From positions 1 through 12,572 of the forward strand of contig CAAGKF010000356.1 in NCBI GenBank assembly GCA_900770345.1: a stretch of 12,572 bases of DNA, given 5' to 3'. Positions 7,375-12,572 of the stretch are shown in pieces. Each line of letters begins with the position of its first letter. The first letter of the stretch is position 1. The translations under genes were made by a program, and so were the position numbers. The notes beneath the pieces were generated by a model. The model was not told where the DNA came from. It saw only the letters and a list, made by a program, of their open reading frames with translations, and did not search any database. Source of the stretch: Lachnospiraceae bacterium. GTDB taxonomy: Bacteria > Bacillota > Clostridia > Lachnospirales > Lachnospiraceae.

Positions 7375-8889
7375 TTAATTGCTTTTCTTCTTCATATGAT
7401 TTTGTTCATAATCCTTCAGCGCGGCAATCGCCTGGCCTGACAGCGGTATGATCGCTATCATATTGAAGATGGTCATCAGTCCTACTCCCAGATCTCCCAG
7501 ATCCCATACAAATGTATAAGCTGCAACGCCGCCGATAAAAAGCATTACGAGAGCAAATATCTTGTATCCGGTCTGAGCTGCCCATGTATCTCCGAACACA
7601 TATGCTACGTTCGATCTCGCATAAAACAGAATGCCGACAAAGGTGGAGAAACTGAACAGGAACAGGATCACGGCGATAAATACCACGCCGAACTGACCTA
7701 AGTGGTGATTCATGGCTGCCTGCAGCAGGTCCATTCCCATAAGACCATCAATGGCTTCACTCGGAGCCAGCAGCATGATAAATGCTGAGCAGCTGCAGAT
7801 TACCAGTGTATCGATAAACACTCCCAGAGACTGGATAAGTCCCTGCTTTGCAGGATGGTCCACCTCAGCAGCAGCCGCTGCACAGGGAGCCGAACCGCTT
7901 CCCGCTTCATTTGAGAACAGTCCGCGCTTTACGCCATTCATAACTACCGCTCCAAGTCCTCCGCCTACGATCGGCTTCAATCCGAAGGCCTGAGCGAAAA
8001 TATTCTGGAATACACCGGGCAGCAACGCAAAGTTCTTAATGATGATAAATAATGTAATTGCAAAGTATGCACCTGCCATAACAGGAACAACCTTATCCAG
8101 TACCGCTACCGTTGCGTTCTTTCTCAGTACGATCACTGCGGAAATGGCAACCAGGATAATGGTAGTGGTGAGCTGCGGAATTCCGAACGCGTTCTTAAAA
8201 GATGTGGTAACAGAGTTTGCAACCACCTGGCTGATGCCTGCCCAGCACAGAAGTCCTGAAAGGGCAAATGCGGTTCCCAGGAATGTGAACTTGCAGCCTC
8301 TTCTGTAAAAGGTCTGCTTGTCACTTGCAATGTACTCTGCTTCTTCGTGTACATCTTTTACGAATTCATCTTCCCGCTTGATCTTGGTGATCATGCGGAT
8401 ACGGTCCATGAAGTAGGCCGGACCTCCGCGGAATCCTCCGTAAAGCGGATCCTTCTCTTTATAAATCTGTGCCAGTGTAGATTCAACAAAGGCACTTGCC
8501 GAACCGATCAGAGCCGTCAGCCACATCCAGAATACCGCGCCTGCTCCTCCGTAGGAAACTGCCGCCACAACTCCGGCCAGGTTCCCCATACCTACCCGGG
8601 TGGCTGTAGCAATGATCAGCGCCTGTAATCCTGAAATGGAATCCTTGTCATCTCCGCCTTTCTTCTCCAGCGTAACCCGCACCATCTCGGGAAACAGCCG
8701 GAAAGGAAGAAATCTCGTCTTTACCGTAAAGTAAATGCCTGCCGGTATCAGCAGTATGACCAAAAGTGATATGCCGAACTGAGTTTCGCCGTTGGAAAAC
8801 TCCAGTATGAACAGATCACCCCATAACAATTCGTTCAGAGCCGTAACGACCTTCACGATCATCTGTATAAACCGGTTAAATATATCCAT
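7375..8889 (-). CDS. AGCS-family sodium:amino acid symporter, putative tyrosine importer
   Basis: A 504-residue membrane protein of the alanine/glycine:cation symporter family. Hallmarks are TATRVGMGNLAGVVAA (residues 95-110), a GGPAYFMD segment (155-162) and GLFSNEAGSGSAPCAAAAA (323-341), which in this family form the sodium and amino-acid path. Most relatives carry alanine or glycine with Na+ or H+. Because it leads an operon with tyrosine phenol-lyase, tyrosine uptake is the likely role here, by inference. Unusual is a charged insert of about 30-40 residues after GGPAYFMD (about 165-200, many Lys, Glu, Asp and Arg), where typical members pass quickly into the next helix. The start has GGAGG nine bases upstream; a second GGAGG abuts the ATG. 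Confidence 0.92.
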   Translation of the reverse strand: MDIFNRFIQMIVKVVTALNELLWGDLFILEFSNGETQFGISLLVILLIPAGIYFTVKTRFLPFRLFPEMVRVTLEKKGGDDKDSISGLQALIIATATRVGMGNLAGVVAAVSYGGAGAVFWMWLTALIGSASAFVESTLAQIYKEKDPLYGGFRGGPAYFMDRIRMITKIKREDEFVKDVHEEAEYIASDKQTFYRRGCKFTFLGTAFALSGLLCWAGISQVVANSVTTSFKNAFGIPQLTTTIILVAISAVIVLRKNATVAVLDKVVPVMAGAYFAITLFIIIKNFALLPGVFQNIFAQAFGLKPIVGGGLGAVVMNGVKRGLFSNEAGSGSAPCAAAAAEVDHPAKQGLIQSLGVFIDTLVICSCSAFIMLLAPSEAIDGLMGMDLLQAAMNHHLGQFGVVFIAVILFLFSFSTFVGILFYARSNVAYVFGDTWAAQTGYKIFALVMLFIGGVAAYTFVWDLGDLGVGLMTIFNMIAIIPLSGQAIAALKDYEQNHMKKKSN

Positions 8890-8916
8890 CCTCCTATTCC
8901 TCCATATAGTTGGGTG

Positions 8917-8946
8917 TCTTAAAGCTTTGTATCTTAAGCTTTATGA
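8917..8946 (-). repeat. Imperfect direct repeat in the symporter leader
   Basis: TCTTAAAGCTTTGTA (8917-8931) is followed directly by TCTTAAGCTTTATGA (8932-8946). Each copy contains an AAGCTT palindrome. It lies in the transcribed leader of the symporter between the operator and the ribosome site, where it might be a protein site or an RNA hairpin element. Confidence 0.45.
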
Positions 8947-8982
8947 TATTTGTACAATCATGAACCTCGTCGCGACCTCGGT

Positions 8983-9007
8983 TGATGCGTGATGCGTGAT
9001 GCATCAC
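8983..9007. promoter_or_regulatory. Candidate GntR operator: TGATGCG repeats plus 12-bp palindrome
   Basis: GTGATGCATCAC (8996-9007) is a perfect palindrome. On its left are two tandem TGATGCG heptamers (8983-8989, 8990-8996) in phase with the TGATGC half-site. The palindrome falls about 10 to 20 nt downstream of the predicted start of the symporter transcript, a classical repressor position. Binding by the adjacent GntR/FCD regulator is inferred from position. Confidence 0.6.
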
Positions 9008-9022
9008 CTCTTTGTATCTCTA

Positions 9023-9050
9023 ATTATATAGGATTTTTTCCAAAAGTCAA
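9023..9050 (-). promoter_or_regulatory. Promoter of the symporter-tpl operon
   Basis: On the minus strand TTGACT (9045-9050), a 16-bp spacer and a perfect TATAAT (9023-9028). Transcription should start near 9016, leaving a leader of about 127 nt that includes the palindromic operator. Confidence 0.8.
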
Positions 9051-9171
9051 GAGGAAATATTAATTTTTTTAGCATTTGTTACAAATCATTTTTTACAAAA
9101 GTGAATTGTTTCCATTTTTCTCCAAAATGTGAAAATGAAAGGAATTATCTGAATAATGAACGCTAACTTTC

Positions 9172-9200
9172 TTGCAATTGGAATCAACTTATAGTAAAAT
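9172..9200 (+). promoter_or_regulatory. Promoter of the GntR regulator gene
   Basis: TTGCAA (9172-9177), 17 bp, TAAAAT (9195-9200), with transcription predicted near 9207, about 58 nt before the start codon. Confidence 0.65.
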
Positions 9201-9264
9201 GGACGTGTTTACAAAGGTAACACTGTGAATCACGACCATTACAGAAAAGGGGGTGAAACCACTC

Positions 9265-9918
9265 ATGACAAAGGACATTATCAAGCTGACTCTCAGTGAG
9301 CAGATCTACAACATTCTGAAGGATGATATCCTGACCGGCAATATTCATCTCGGCGACAAGCTGACCAACCGGGAACTGCAGGAGCGTTTTCAGGTTTCCT
9401 CCACACCGGTCCGTGATGCTATTAACAAGCTTTACCAGGATGGTCTCGTAAAGGATGTTACCAAAACGGGAGCCCAGCTCATCAGCTTTGATCCTGAATA
9501 TGCAGAAGAGATCAACGAATTCATTGCTTCTATGTCAGGAGAAGCGATGCATTTATCCGCCCAAAAAGGAGACCGGCAGCAGATCGCCGCCAGTCTTTAC
9601 AAATATCAGGAGCTCATGGAGCTGGCCGACAACGATGACGCCTATTTCGACGCTGATTTCCGGTTCCATAAAACCTTTTTTGATCACTGCGGCAACCGTT
9701 TTCTGAAGGAAACCTACAAACGCTACAATCTGATCCGCTTTCTTCTCATCCGCTACGCTGTCCGTACATCCACGGACAGAATTACCGCCATCCGGCAGCA
9801 CAAAGAGATCACGGAAGCCTATGTCTCCGACAATTACGAACTTTCAATAAAGCTGTTAATCGAGCACTACCGCTACGGCGCCCGTCTGATCAATGGCTAT
9901 TTTTCCATCCAGGAATGA
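9265..9918 (+). CDS. GntR/FCD-family (FadR-type) transcriptional regulator
   Basis: 217 residues. The N-terminal winged helix-turn-helix (about 10-75) shows the GntR pattern: ILTGNIHLGDKL (22-33), L-Q-E-R-F-Q-V-S-S-T-P-V-R-D-A-I as recognition region (38-53), then L-Y-Q-D-G-L-V. The C-terminal FCD domain (about 85-215) has the usual metal-site set: D131, H135 (in DFRFHK), H179 (RQHKE) and H201 (IEHYR). FCD regulators bind small carboxylates or amino-acid-derived ligands that release them from operators. Divergence from the symporter-tpl operon and the palindrome in its promoter suggest a local repressor responding to tyrosine or a product; this is inferred. The ATG at 9265 is chosen because AAGGGGGTGA (9247-9256) lies eight bases upstream and would overlap the alternative GTG at 9253. 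Confidence 0.93.
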   Translation: MTKDIIKLTLSEQIYNILKDDILTGNIHLGDKLTNRELQERFQVSSTPVRDAINKLYQDGLVKDVTKTGAQLISFDPEYAEEINEFIASMSGEAMHLSAQKGDRQQIAASLYKYQELMELADNDDAYFDADFRFHKTFFDHCGNRFLKETYKRYNLIRFLLIRYAVRTSTDRITAIRQHKEITEAYVSDNYELSIKLLIEHYRYGARLINGYFSIQE

Positions 9919-9984
9919 AAACTGCCGGAGATAAAAACCGTCGGAATAAAAAATCCGGACAAAACCAAAGACCTGAAAAGGGAA

Positions 9985-10040
9985 CGTCTCAGAAACCCTA
10001 TGTTCATTTTGAAATAAGGTTCTGAGACGCTTTTTCTTTT
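9985..10040 (+). terminator. Terminator of the GntR gene
   Basis: CGTCTCAGAAACC (9985-9997) pairs with GGTTCTGAGACG (10018-10029) with one bulged base, followed by CTTTTTCTTTT. It is a strong rho-independent terminator. Confidence 0.88.
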
Positions 10041-10077
10041 CCGTTTTCCCTTAGTTTTTCCCGGAAAATAAAAACTG

Positions 10078-10107
10078 CTGGCAATCTGCTATAAAGTAGT
10101 ATATAAT
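10078..10107 (+). promoter_or_regulatory. Promoter of the DUF3881-like gene
   Basis: A perfect TATAAT at 10102-10107 with a weak -35 (TGGCAA at 10079-10084, 17-bp spacing). It lies about 50 bp upstream of the gene. Confidence 0.5.
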
Positions 10108-10159
10108 GGGCAGAGTTCAATACATATATTAATCTCACTGTCGAAAGGAAGGTGACATC

Positions 10160-11038
10160 ATGCATAAATTCATGCGGACCATAGGATTCAGCACATACCA
10201 GAAAAAACAGAATATGGACAAGCTGCTGCGCCGGCTGACAAAGGAAGCAGCCGAAAACTATTGTCTGGAGACAGAGGACGGTCTGCGTTTCTGTGAACTT
10301 CGGGCTGAGACTGCTCCCGGTATGGGGGTTGTTCTGGCCGGTTATATCAACAGCCGAGGCACTCTTTCCCGGGAATACTATTTCCCATATGTTCTGAGCA
10401 GCGATATCACCTCCGGCGCCGACTGCTCGATCCAGCGTCATACAGCCCACGAAACCTTTGCCGGATTGCTGGATGAATACAGAGTAGGGATCTCTCTGAT
10501 TTTTTACATTGAAAATTCCATGGAATACCGCGTACGCAGACAGAACCGTCAAAATGTGACTCCTGTCGGAGCCGCCCTCACAGGCCTTTCTGTTCAGGGA
10601 AAGATCCTTCTTCCGGTACAGAAAACAAAACAGCAGGCCAAAGACTCCCAGCTGGCGGCCAGCAAACGCAGCAGTCTTCTGGAAGCCGCCAGACACGGCG
10701 ATGAAGACGCTATCGAAACTCTGACTATCGAGGATATTGATATCTATTCCATGATATCACGGCGCATTGCCCACGAAGACATCTACTCCATTATCGAAAC
10801 CTGTTTCATGCCCTGCGGCGTGGAGTGCGATCAGTATTCCGTCATCGGAACCATTACAGGAATCGACACGAAAAAGAACCGGATCACCGGCGAGGAAATC
10901 GTCTGTCTGAAGCTTGACTGCAACGACATTACTTTTTCCGTAGCCATCAACAGGCAGGACCTGCTGGGTGAGCCGGTCATCGGCTTCCGCTTCAAAGGTC
11001 AGGTCTGGATGCAGGGAACCGTGAAATTTGAGTCTTGA
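10160..11038 (+). CDS. DUF3881-like protein of unknown function
   Basis: A 292-residue soluble protein without signal peptide or membrane helices. The start M-H-K-F-M-R-T-I-G-F-S and the overall layout resemble the DUF3881 proteins found in Lachnospiraceae and relatives; I rely on memory for this match. The N-terminal half (1-165) contains segments such as YYFPYVLSSDIT and HETFAGLLDEYRVGISLIFYI. A Lys/Gln-rich hinge (about 157-175) follows. The C-terminal part (about 180-292) has an acidic stretch (EDAIETLTIEDIDIYSM) and a beta-rich end with VIGTITGIDTKKN, possibly a small barrel. No catalytic motif is evident. The gene is isolated between terminators, with its own promoter and AAGGAAGGTGA as ribosome site, suggesting stand-alone expression. 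No function is assigned. Confidence 0.85.
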   Translation: MHKFMRTIGFSTYQKKQNMDKLLRRLTKEAAENYCLETEDGLRFCELRAETAPGMGVVLAGYINSRGTLSREYYFPYVLSSDITSGADCSIQRHTAHETFAGLLDEYRVGISLIFYIENSMEYRVRRQNRQNVTPVGAALTGLSVQGKILLPVQKTKQQAKDSQLAASKRSSLLEAARHGDEDAIETLTIEDIDIYSMISRRIAHEDIYSIIETCFMPCGVECDQYSVIGTITGIDTKKNRITGEEIVCLKLDCNDITFSVAINRQDLLGEPVIGFRFKGQVWMQGTVKFES

Positions 11039-11067
11039 TTTTTTTCCGCAGATAAGGTATTATATAA

Positions 11068-11107
11068 GGCGGACTATGTATTTCTGTTTCATAGTTTGCC
11101 TGTTTTT
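11068..11107 (+). terminator. Terminator of the DUF3881-like gene
   Basis: GGCGGACTATG (11068-11078) pairs with CATAGTTTGCC (11090-11100) over 11 positions including two G-U pairs, followed by TGTTTTT. Confidence 0.8.
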
Positions 11108-11112
11108 AAATT

Positions 11113-11215
11113 GTTTCCGTAGCTCAGTTGGATAGAGCGACCGCCTCCTAAGAATATGTTAATCACGGGTCAAATGATTTTTTGAAATCTGAAGTCCGGT
11201 TCGAATGGAGTCGCG
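11113..11215 (+). pseudogene. Broken tRNA-Arg(CCT) copy, 5' half preserved
   Basis: Positions 11113-11152 carry a normal tRNA 5' half: acceptor strand GTTTCCG, TA, D-stem GCTC/GAGC, anticodon stem ACCGC and loop CTCCTAA (anticodon CCT), then G. The 3' anticodon strand (GCGGT expected) is missing. About 40 nt of unrelated sequence follows before a T-loop-like GGTTCGAAT (11198-11206), whose flanks do not pair as a T-stem, and no matching 3' acceptor strand is found. Of the 34 bases 11119-11152, 31 match the intact tRNA at 11399-11432. Decay or disruption by integration at the anticodon loop are both possible. Confidence 0.7.
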
Positions 11216-11220
11216 ATTTC

Positions 11221-11325
11221 GGCGTTTTTCTAACGCCGGGGAAGAGGAACATTTTTAAGCAAATTGCTTTCAAGGGGCAAAAATCCATTAGCAAAACGAC
11301 CGTTTTTCTAATGGATTTTCCCTCT
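11221..11325. repeat. Hairpin-dense segment upstream of tRNA-Arg
   Basis: Three perfect stems occur in about 105 bp. GGCGTT/AACGCC (11221-11226 with 11232-11237). AAGCA/TGCTT (11257-11261 with 11265-11269). AAAATCCATTAG/CTAATGGATTTT (11280-11291 with 11308-11319), which continues after one mismatch with AAAAC/GTTTT around a GACC loop. AGAGG (11243-11247) and CCTCT (11321-11325) could close the last two into one branched structure. No T run follows, so terminators are unlikely; a structured RNA or a short palindromic mobile repeat is possible. Confidence 0.55.
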
Positions 11326-11343
11326 GAAATATAGATCGTCACC

Positions 11344-11373
11344 TTGGACGAAACGTGAAAAACCGCGTAAAAT
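11344..11373 (+). promoter_or_regulatory. Promoter of tRNA-Arg(CCT)
   Basis: TTGGAC (11344-11349), 18 bp, TAAAAT (11368-11373). The predicted start is about a dozen bases before the tRNA. Confidence 0.6.
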
Positions 11374-11392
11374 CAAGGAAAATTTGATACAC

Positions 11393-11469
11393 GTCTCTGT
11401 AGCTCAGCAGGATAGAGCGTCCGCCTCCTAAGCGGAAGGCCGCTGGTTCGAATCCAGTCAGGGACGCCA
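11393..11469 (+). tRNA. tRNA-Arg, anticodon CCT
   Basis: A complete cloverleaf: acceptor GTCTCTG/CAGGGAC, D-stem GCTC/GAGC, anticodon stem TCCGC/GCGGA with loop CTCCTAA (anticodon CCT, reading AGG), variable loop AGGCC, T-stem GCTGG/CCAGT with TTCGAAT loop, discriminator G and encoded CCA (11467-11469). It has its own promoter and a terminator 10 bp after it. tRNA-Arg(CCT) genes are frequent integration sites for mobile elements. Confidence 0.96.
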
Positions 11470-11478
11470 GCGCACTAT

Positions 11479-11516
11479 CGCGGAAGATTTTTCACGAAAT
11501 CTTCCGCGTTTCTTCT
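11479..11516 (+). terminator. Terminator of tRNA-Arg
   Basis: CGCGGAAGATTT (11479-11490) and AAATCTTCCGCG (11497-11508) form a perfect 12-bp stem with a 6-nt loop, followed by TTTCTTCT. Confidence 0.88.
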
Positions 11517-11840
11517 AATAAAAAAGAGGCTTCATTGATGAAGTGCTAAAAAAACAGGGCTTTTATCTAATGAGGAAAAACACCCCGAAACGGTGATTCC
11601 TCTAAAAATGGCGCATGTTTCCGTGTTCACCGGTGTATCTGGGTGTAAATCTGTGATAAATCACCCCTATCGCTGCAGAAATCTGAAATACGATACCCGG
11701 AAATGCTATGACAGAAGAAAAGACTGGAGGGCAGATTTCTAATGGCGTTAGAAAAACAGGTGGCGAGATTTTGGATTTCTAACAGCAAGCGCCAGAATTA
11801 GAGAAAGCAGCAAATTAGAATTTGTAAAAGGCAGGATACT
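11517..11840. other. Non-coding, repeat-rich stretch after tRNA-Arg
   Basis: No convincing gene is visible. It carries several inverted repeats: GAGGAA...TTCCTC around CACC/GGTG (about 11571-11602), GTGATAAATCAC (11653-11664), and TTTCTAA/TTAGAAA around TGGCG (11736-11754). The motif TTTCTAA recurs on both strands. GTTTTTCTAACGCC at 11224-11237 has its exact inverse at 11744-11757, bracketing the tRNA. Composition is AT-rich and it reads like decayed mobile or intergenic DNA. Confidence 0.5.
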
Positions 11841-12341
11841 ATGATATTGGAAACGAGCAGATTGTATATACGATCTCTGTGTGAAACAGATTGGCAAGAA
11901 ATGAAAAACATATTTATAGATTTTAATAATTCCAAATATGCTGTTTATGATATGCCTTTACCGACAGAGGATGAAAAAATCAAAGCTCTGATAAAAAAGT
12001 TTGTTGAAAGCAATATGTTTTTTACGGTTTTTCTAAAAGAATCGAGTGATATGATAGGATATGTATGTTTTCATAAAGATGGAGACACTTACGATTTGGG
12101 GTATTGTTTTCATTCTGCATATCACTCAAAAGGTTATGCTTATGAAAGTGCAAAGGCTCTTATTGAATACTTTTTTGATGAATGTGGAGCAACCGGTTTC
12201 ACTGCAGGAACAGCGATTGATAACACACCGTCTTGCAGGTTACTCGAAAAATTGGGCTTTGTTTGTGCCTCAACCGAAACAGTTTCATTTGATAATGTTT
12301 TTTCTTTTCAAGGCGGCAACTTTGTGCTGGGCGTGAAATAG
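11841..12341 (+). CDS. GNAT-family N-acetyltransferase (RimJ/RimL-like)
   Basis: 166 residues in the Acetyltransf_3 layout: start M-I-L-E-T-S-R-L-Y-I-R-S-L (1-13), a central strand D-M-I-G-Y-V-C-F (70-77), D-L-G-Y-C-F (85-90), the acetyl-CoA loop S-K-G-Y-A-Y-E (96-102) and the closing N-T-P-S-C-R-L-L-E-K-L-G-F (128-140). It should transfer an acetyl group to an amine on a small molecule or protein N-terminus; the substrate is unknown. The second Gly of the usual Q/R-x-x-G-x-G/A loop is Ala, which is common. The start has an AAGGCAGG-like site seven bases upstream and no clear promoter. The gene is much more AT-rich, with A/T-ending codons, than every other gene here, consistent with horizontal acquisition next to a tRNA. 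Confidence 0.88.
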   Translation: MILETSRLYIRSLCETDWQEMKNIFIDFNNSKYAVYDMPLPTEDEKIKALIKKFVESNMFFTVFLKESSDMIGYVCFHKDGDTYDLGYCFHSAYHSKGYAYESAKALIEYFFDECGATGFTAGTAIDNTPSCRLLEKLGFVCASTETVSFDNVFSFQGGNFVLGVK

Positions 12342-12393
12342 ACAAATTCCGATTTTCCTTTCTCCTGAACAACTAAATATAGATATCTTACAT

Positions 12394-12428
12394 AGCCCTG
12401 TGGTGATGAAAATCACTGTGGGGCTTTT
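12394..12428 (+). terminator. Terminator after the GNAT gene
   Basis: AGCCCTGTGGTGAT (12394-12407) folds with ATCACTGTGGGGCT (12412-12425) around a GAAA loop. All 14 positions pair if four central G-U pairs are allowed, followed by TTTT. The G-U pairs form only in the rightward transcript, so it works for this strand. Confidence 0.75.
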
Positions 12429-12479
12429 GTCGTCTCCGGACTTCCCCGGCGACGGATCAAAACTATGGAGGATATCGTG

Positions 12480-12572
12480 ATGAGAAAAAAAGTGAGACGC
12501 AAAACCATTCTGATCGATGGGATCAGATACTACGATGACAAGCCGGATACCTGCCGCAAGTGCTTCTTCTGG
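12480..12572 (+). CDS. Small basic protein with Cys-x2-Cys motif, N-terminal part
   Basis: Thirty-one codons are visible before the window ends. The ATG at 12480 follows GGAGG with an 8-nt spacer. The product starts with a strongly basic stretch (M-R-K-K-V-R-R-K), then I-L-I-D-G-I-R-Y-Y-D-D-K-P-D, then T-C-R-K-C-F-F-W. A single CxxC near residues 25-28 suggests half of a zinc-ribbon site or a metal/redox site completed downstream. It resembles small Cys-rich proteins that I associate with conjugative elements of gut Firmicutes, but that is weak recall and no function is assigned. Its GC content is back to the level of the core genes, unlike the adjacent GNAT gene. Confidence 0.65.
   Translation, partial: MRKKVRRKTILIDGIRYYDDKPDTCRKCFFW

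Larger units (their letters stand above)
8890..9264. other. 375-bp divergent control region between the symporter and GntR genes
   Basis: Holds both divergent promoters, the palindromic operator, the AAGCTT direct repeat and an AT-rich middle (9051-9171). In the AT-rich part TTTGTTACAAA (9075-9085) is a perfect odd palindrome 25 bp upstream of the symporter -35, a possible activator site. In the regulator leader GTGAATCAC (9225-9233) carries the same outer GTGA/TCAC halves as the main operator but with tighter spacing. I see no small gene here. Confidence 0.6.
11039..11392. other. 354-bp region between the DUF3881-like gene and tRNA-Arg
   Basis: Contains a terminator, the broken tRNA copy (11113-11215), a hairpin-dense segment (11221-11325) and the promoter of the intact tRNA (11344-11373). 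No coding region is credible. Confidence 0.7.
11224..11757. repeat. 14-bp inverted repeat bracketing tRNA-Arg
   Basis: GTTTTTCTAACGCC at 11224-11237 recurs as its perfect reverse complement at 11744-11757, about 530 bp apart. A related GTTTTTCTAATGG lies at 11302-11314. Copies this long are unlikely by chance at this distance, but no transposase is enclosed. Confidence 0.5.

Noticed and set aside
10004..10696. Leftward 230-codon ORF opposite the DUF3881-like gene
   Set aside because: It runs through the terminator of the GntR gene and the promoter of the rightward gene; no supporting signals.
11221..11325. CRISPR array
   Set aside because: The repeats are inverted hairpin arms of different sequence, not regularly spaced direct repeats, and no cas gene is present.
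11145..11432. Group I intron in tRNA-Arg(CCT), a known site for such introns in some bacteria
   Set aside because: The segment after the broken anticodon loop lacks recognisable P, Q, R and S core sequences, and the downstream tRNA is complete with its own 5' half and promoter rather than being a 3' exon only.
11711..11785. A 24-codon ORF starting ATGACAGAAGAA before the GNAT gene
   Set aside because: No ribosome binding site precedes it, it is very short, and it overlaps the inverted-repeat cluster.

Overview
The window looks like a low-to-mid GC Firmicute chromosome, most likely a gut Lachnospiraceae-type Clostridium relative. The signs are strong AGGAGG ribosome binding sites, consensus TTGACA/TATAAT-type promoters, compact hairpin-plus-T terminators, an M16C presequence-protease-like peptidase, a DUF3881-like protein of a kind I associate with this group, and a secreted protein with cell-wall-binding-type repeats. 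The taxonomic call is inference; no rRNA is present.

Region 1 (1-5560): the left edge holds the first 63 codons of a leftward secreted protein (signal peptide plus Trp/Gly-rich repeat). Divergent from it is a rightward EamA/DMT permease whose promoter and start codon are separated by a terminator-like hairpin, a candidate attenuator. A possible 40-residue ORF follows, then a 1010-residue M16C zinc peptidase. A leftward AEC-family permease converges on the peptidase, sharing a hairpin terminator.

Region 2 (5560-9920): the metabolic centre of the window. An AGCS-type sodium:amino-acid symporter and a tyrosine phenol-lyase (tpl) lie in the same direction 64 bp apart and end in a strong terminator. 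Divergent to them is a GntR/FCD regulator. The symporter promoter is near-consensus, and a perfect palindrome (GTGATGCATCAC), preceded on the + strand by two TGATGCG repeats, sits just inside the predicted transcript, where a GntR repressor would bind. The simplest reading is a self-contained tyrosine uptake and cleavage module (tyrosine to phenol, pyruvate and ammonia) under local control; the substrate and the regulator-operator pairing are inferred.

Region 3 (9920-11110): a terminator for the regulator, then a stand-alone DUF3881-like gene with its own promoter and terminator.

Region 4 (11110-12572): a tRNA neighbourhood with accessory character. An intact tRNA-Arg(CCT) with encoded CCA is preceded 280 bp upstream by a broken tRNA-Arg(CCT) copy whose 5' half is preserved to the anticodon loop. 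Between and around them are dense inverted repeats, including a 12-bp-stem hairpin and a 14-bp inverted repeat bracketing the intact tRNA. Downstream are an AT-rich GNAT acetyltransferase, unlike its neighbours in composition, and the start of a small basic protein with a Cys-x2-Cys motif. This resembles the edge of an integrated or decayed mobile element at a tRNA gene, but no integrase or relaxase lies within the window.
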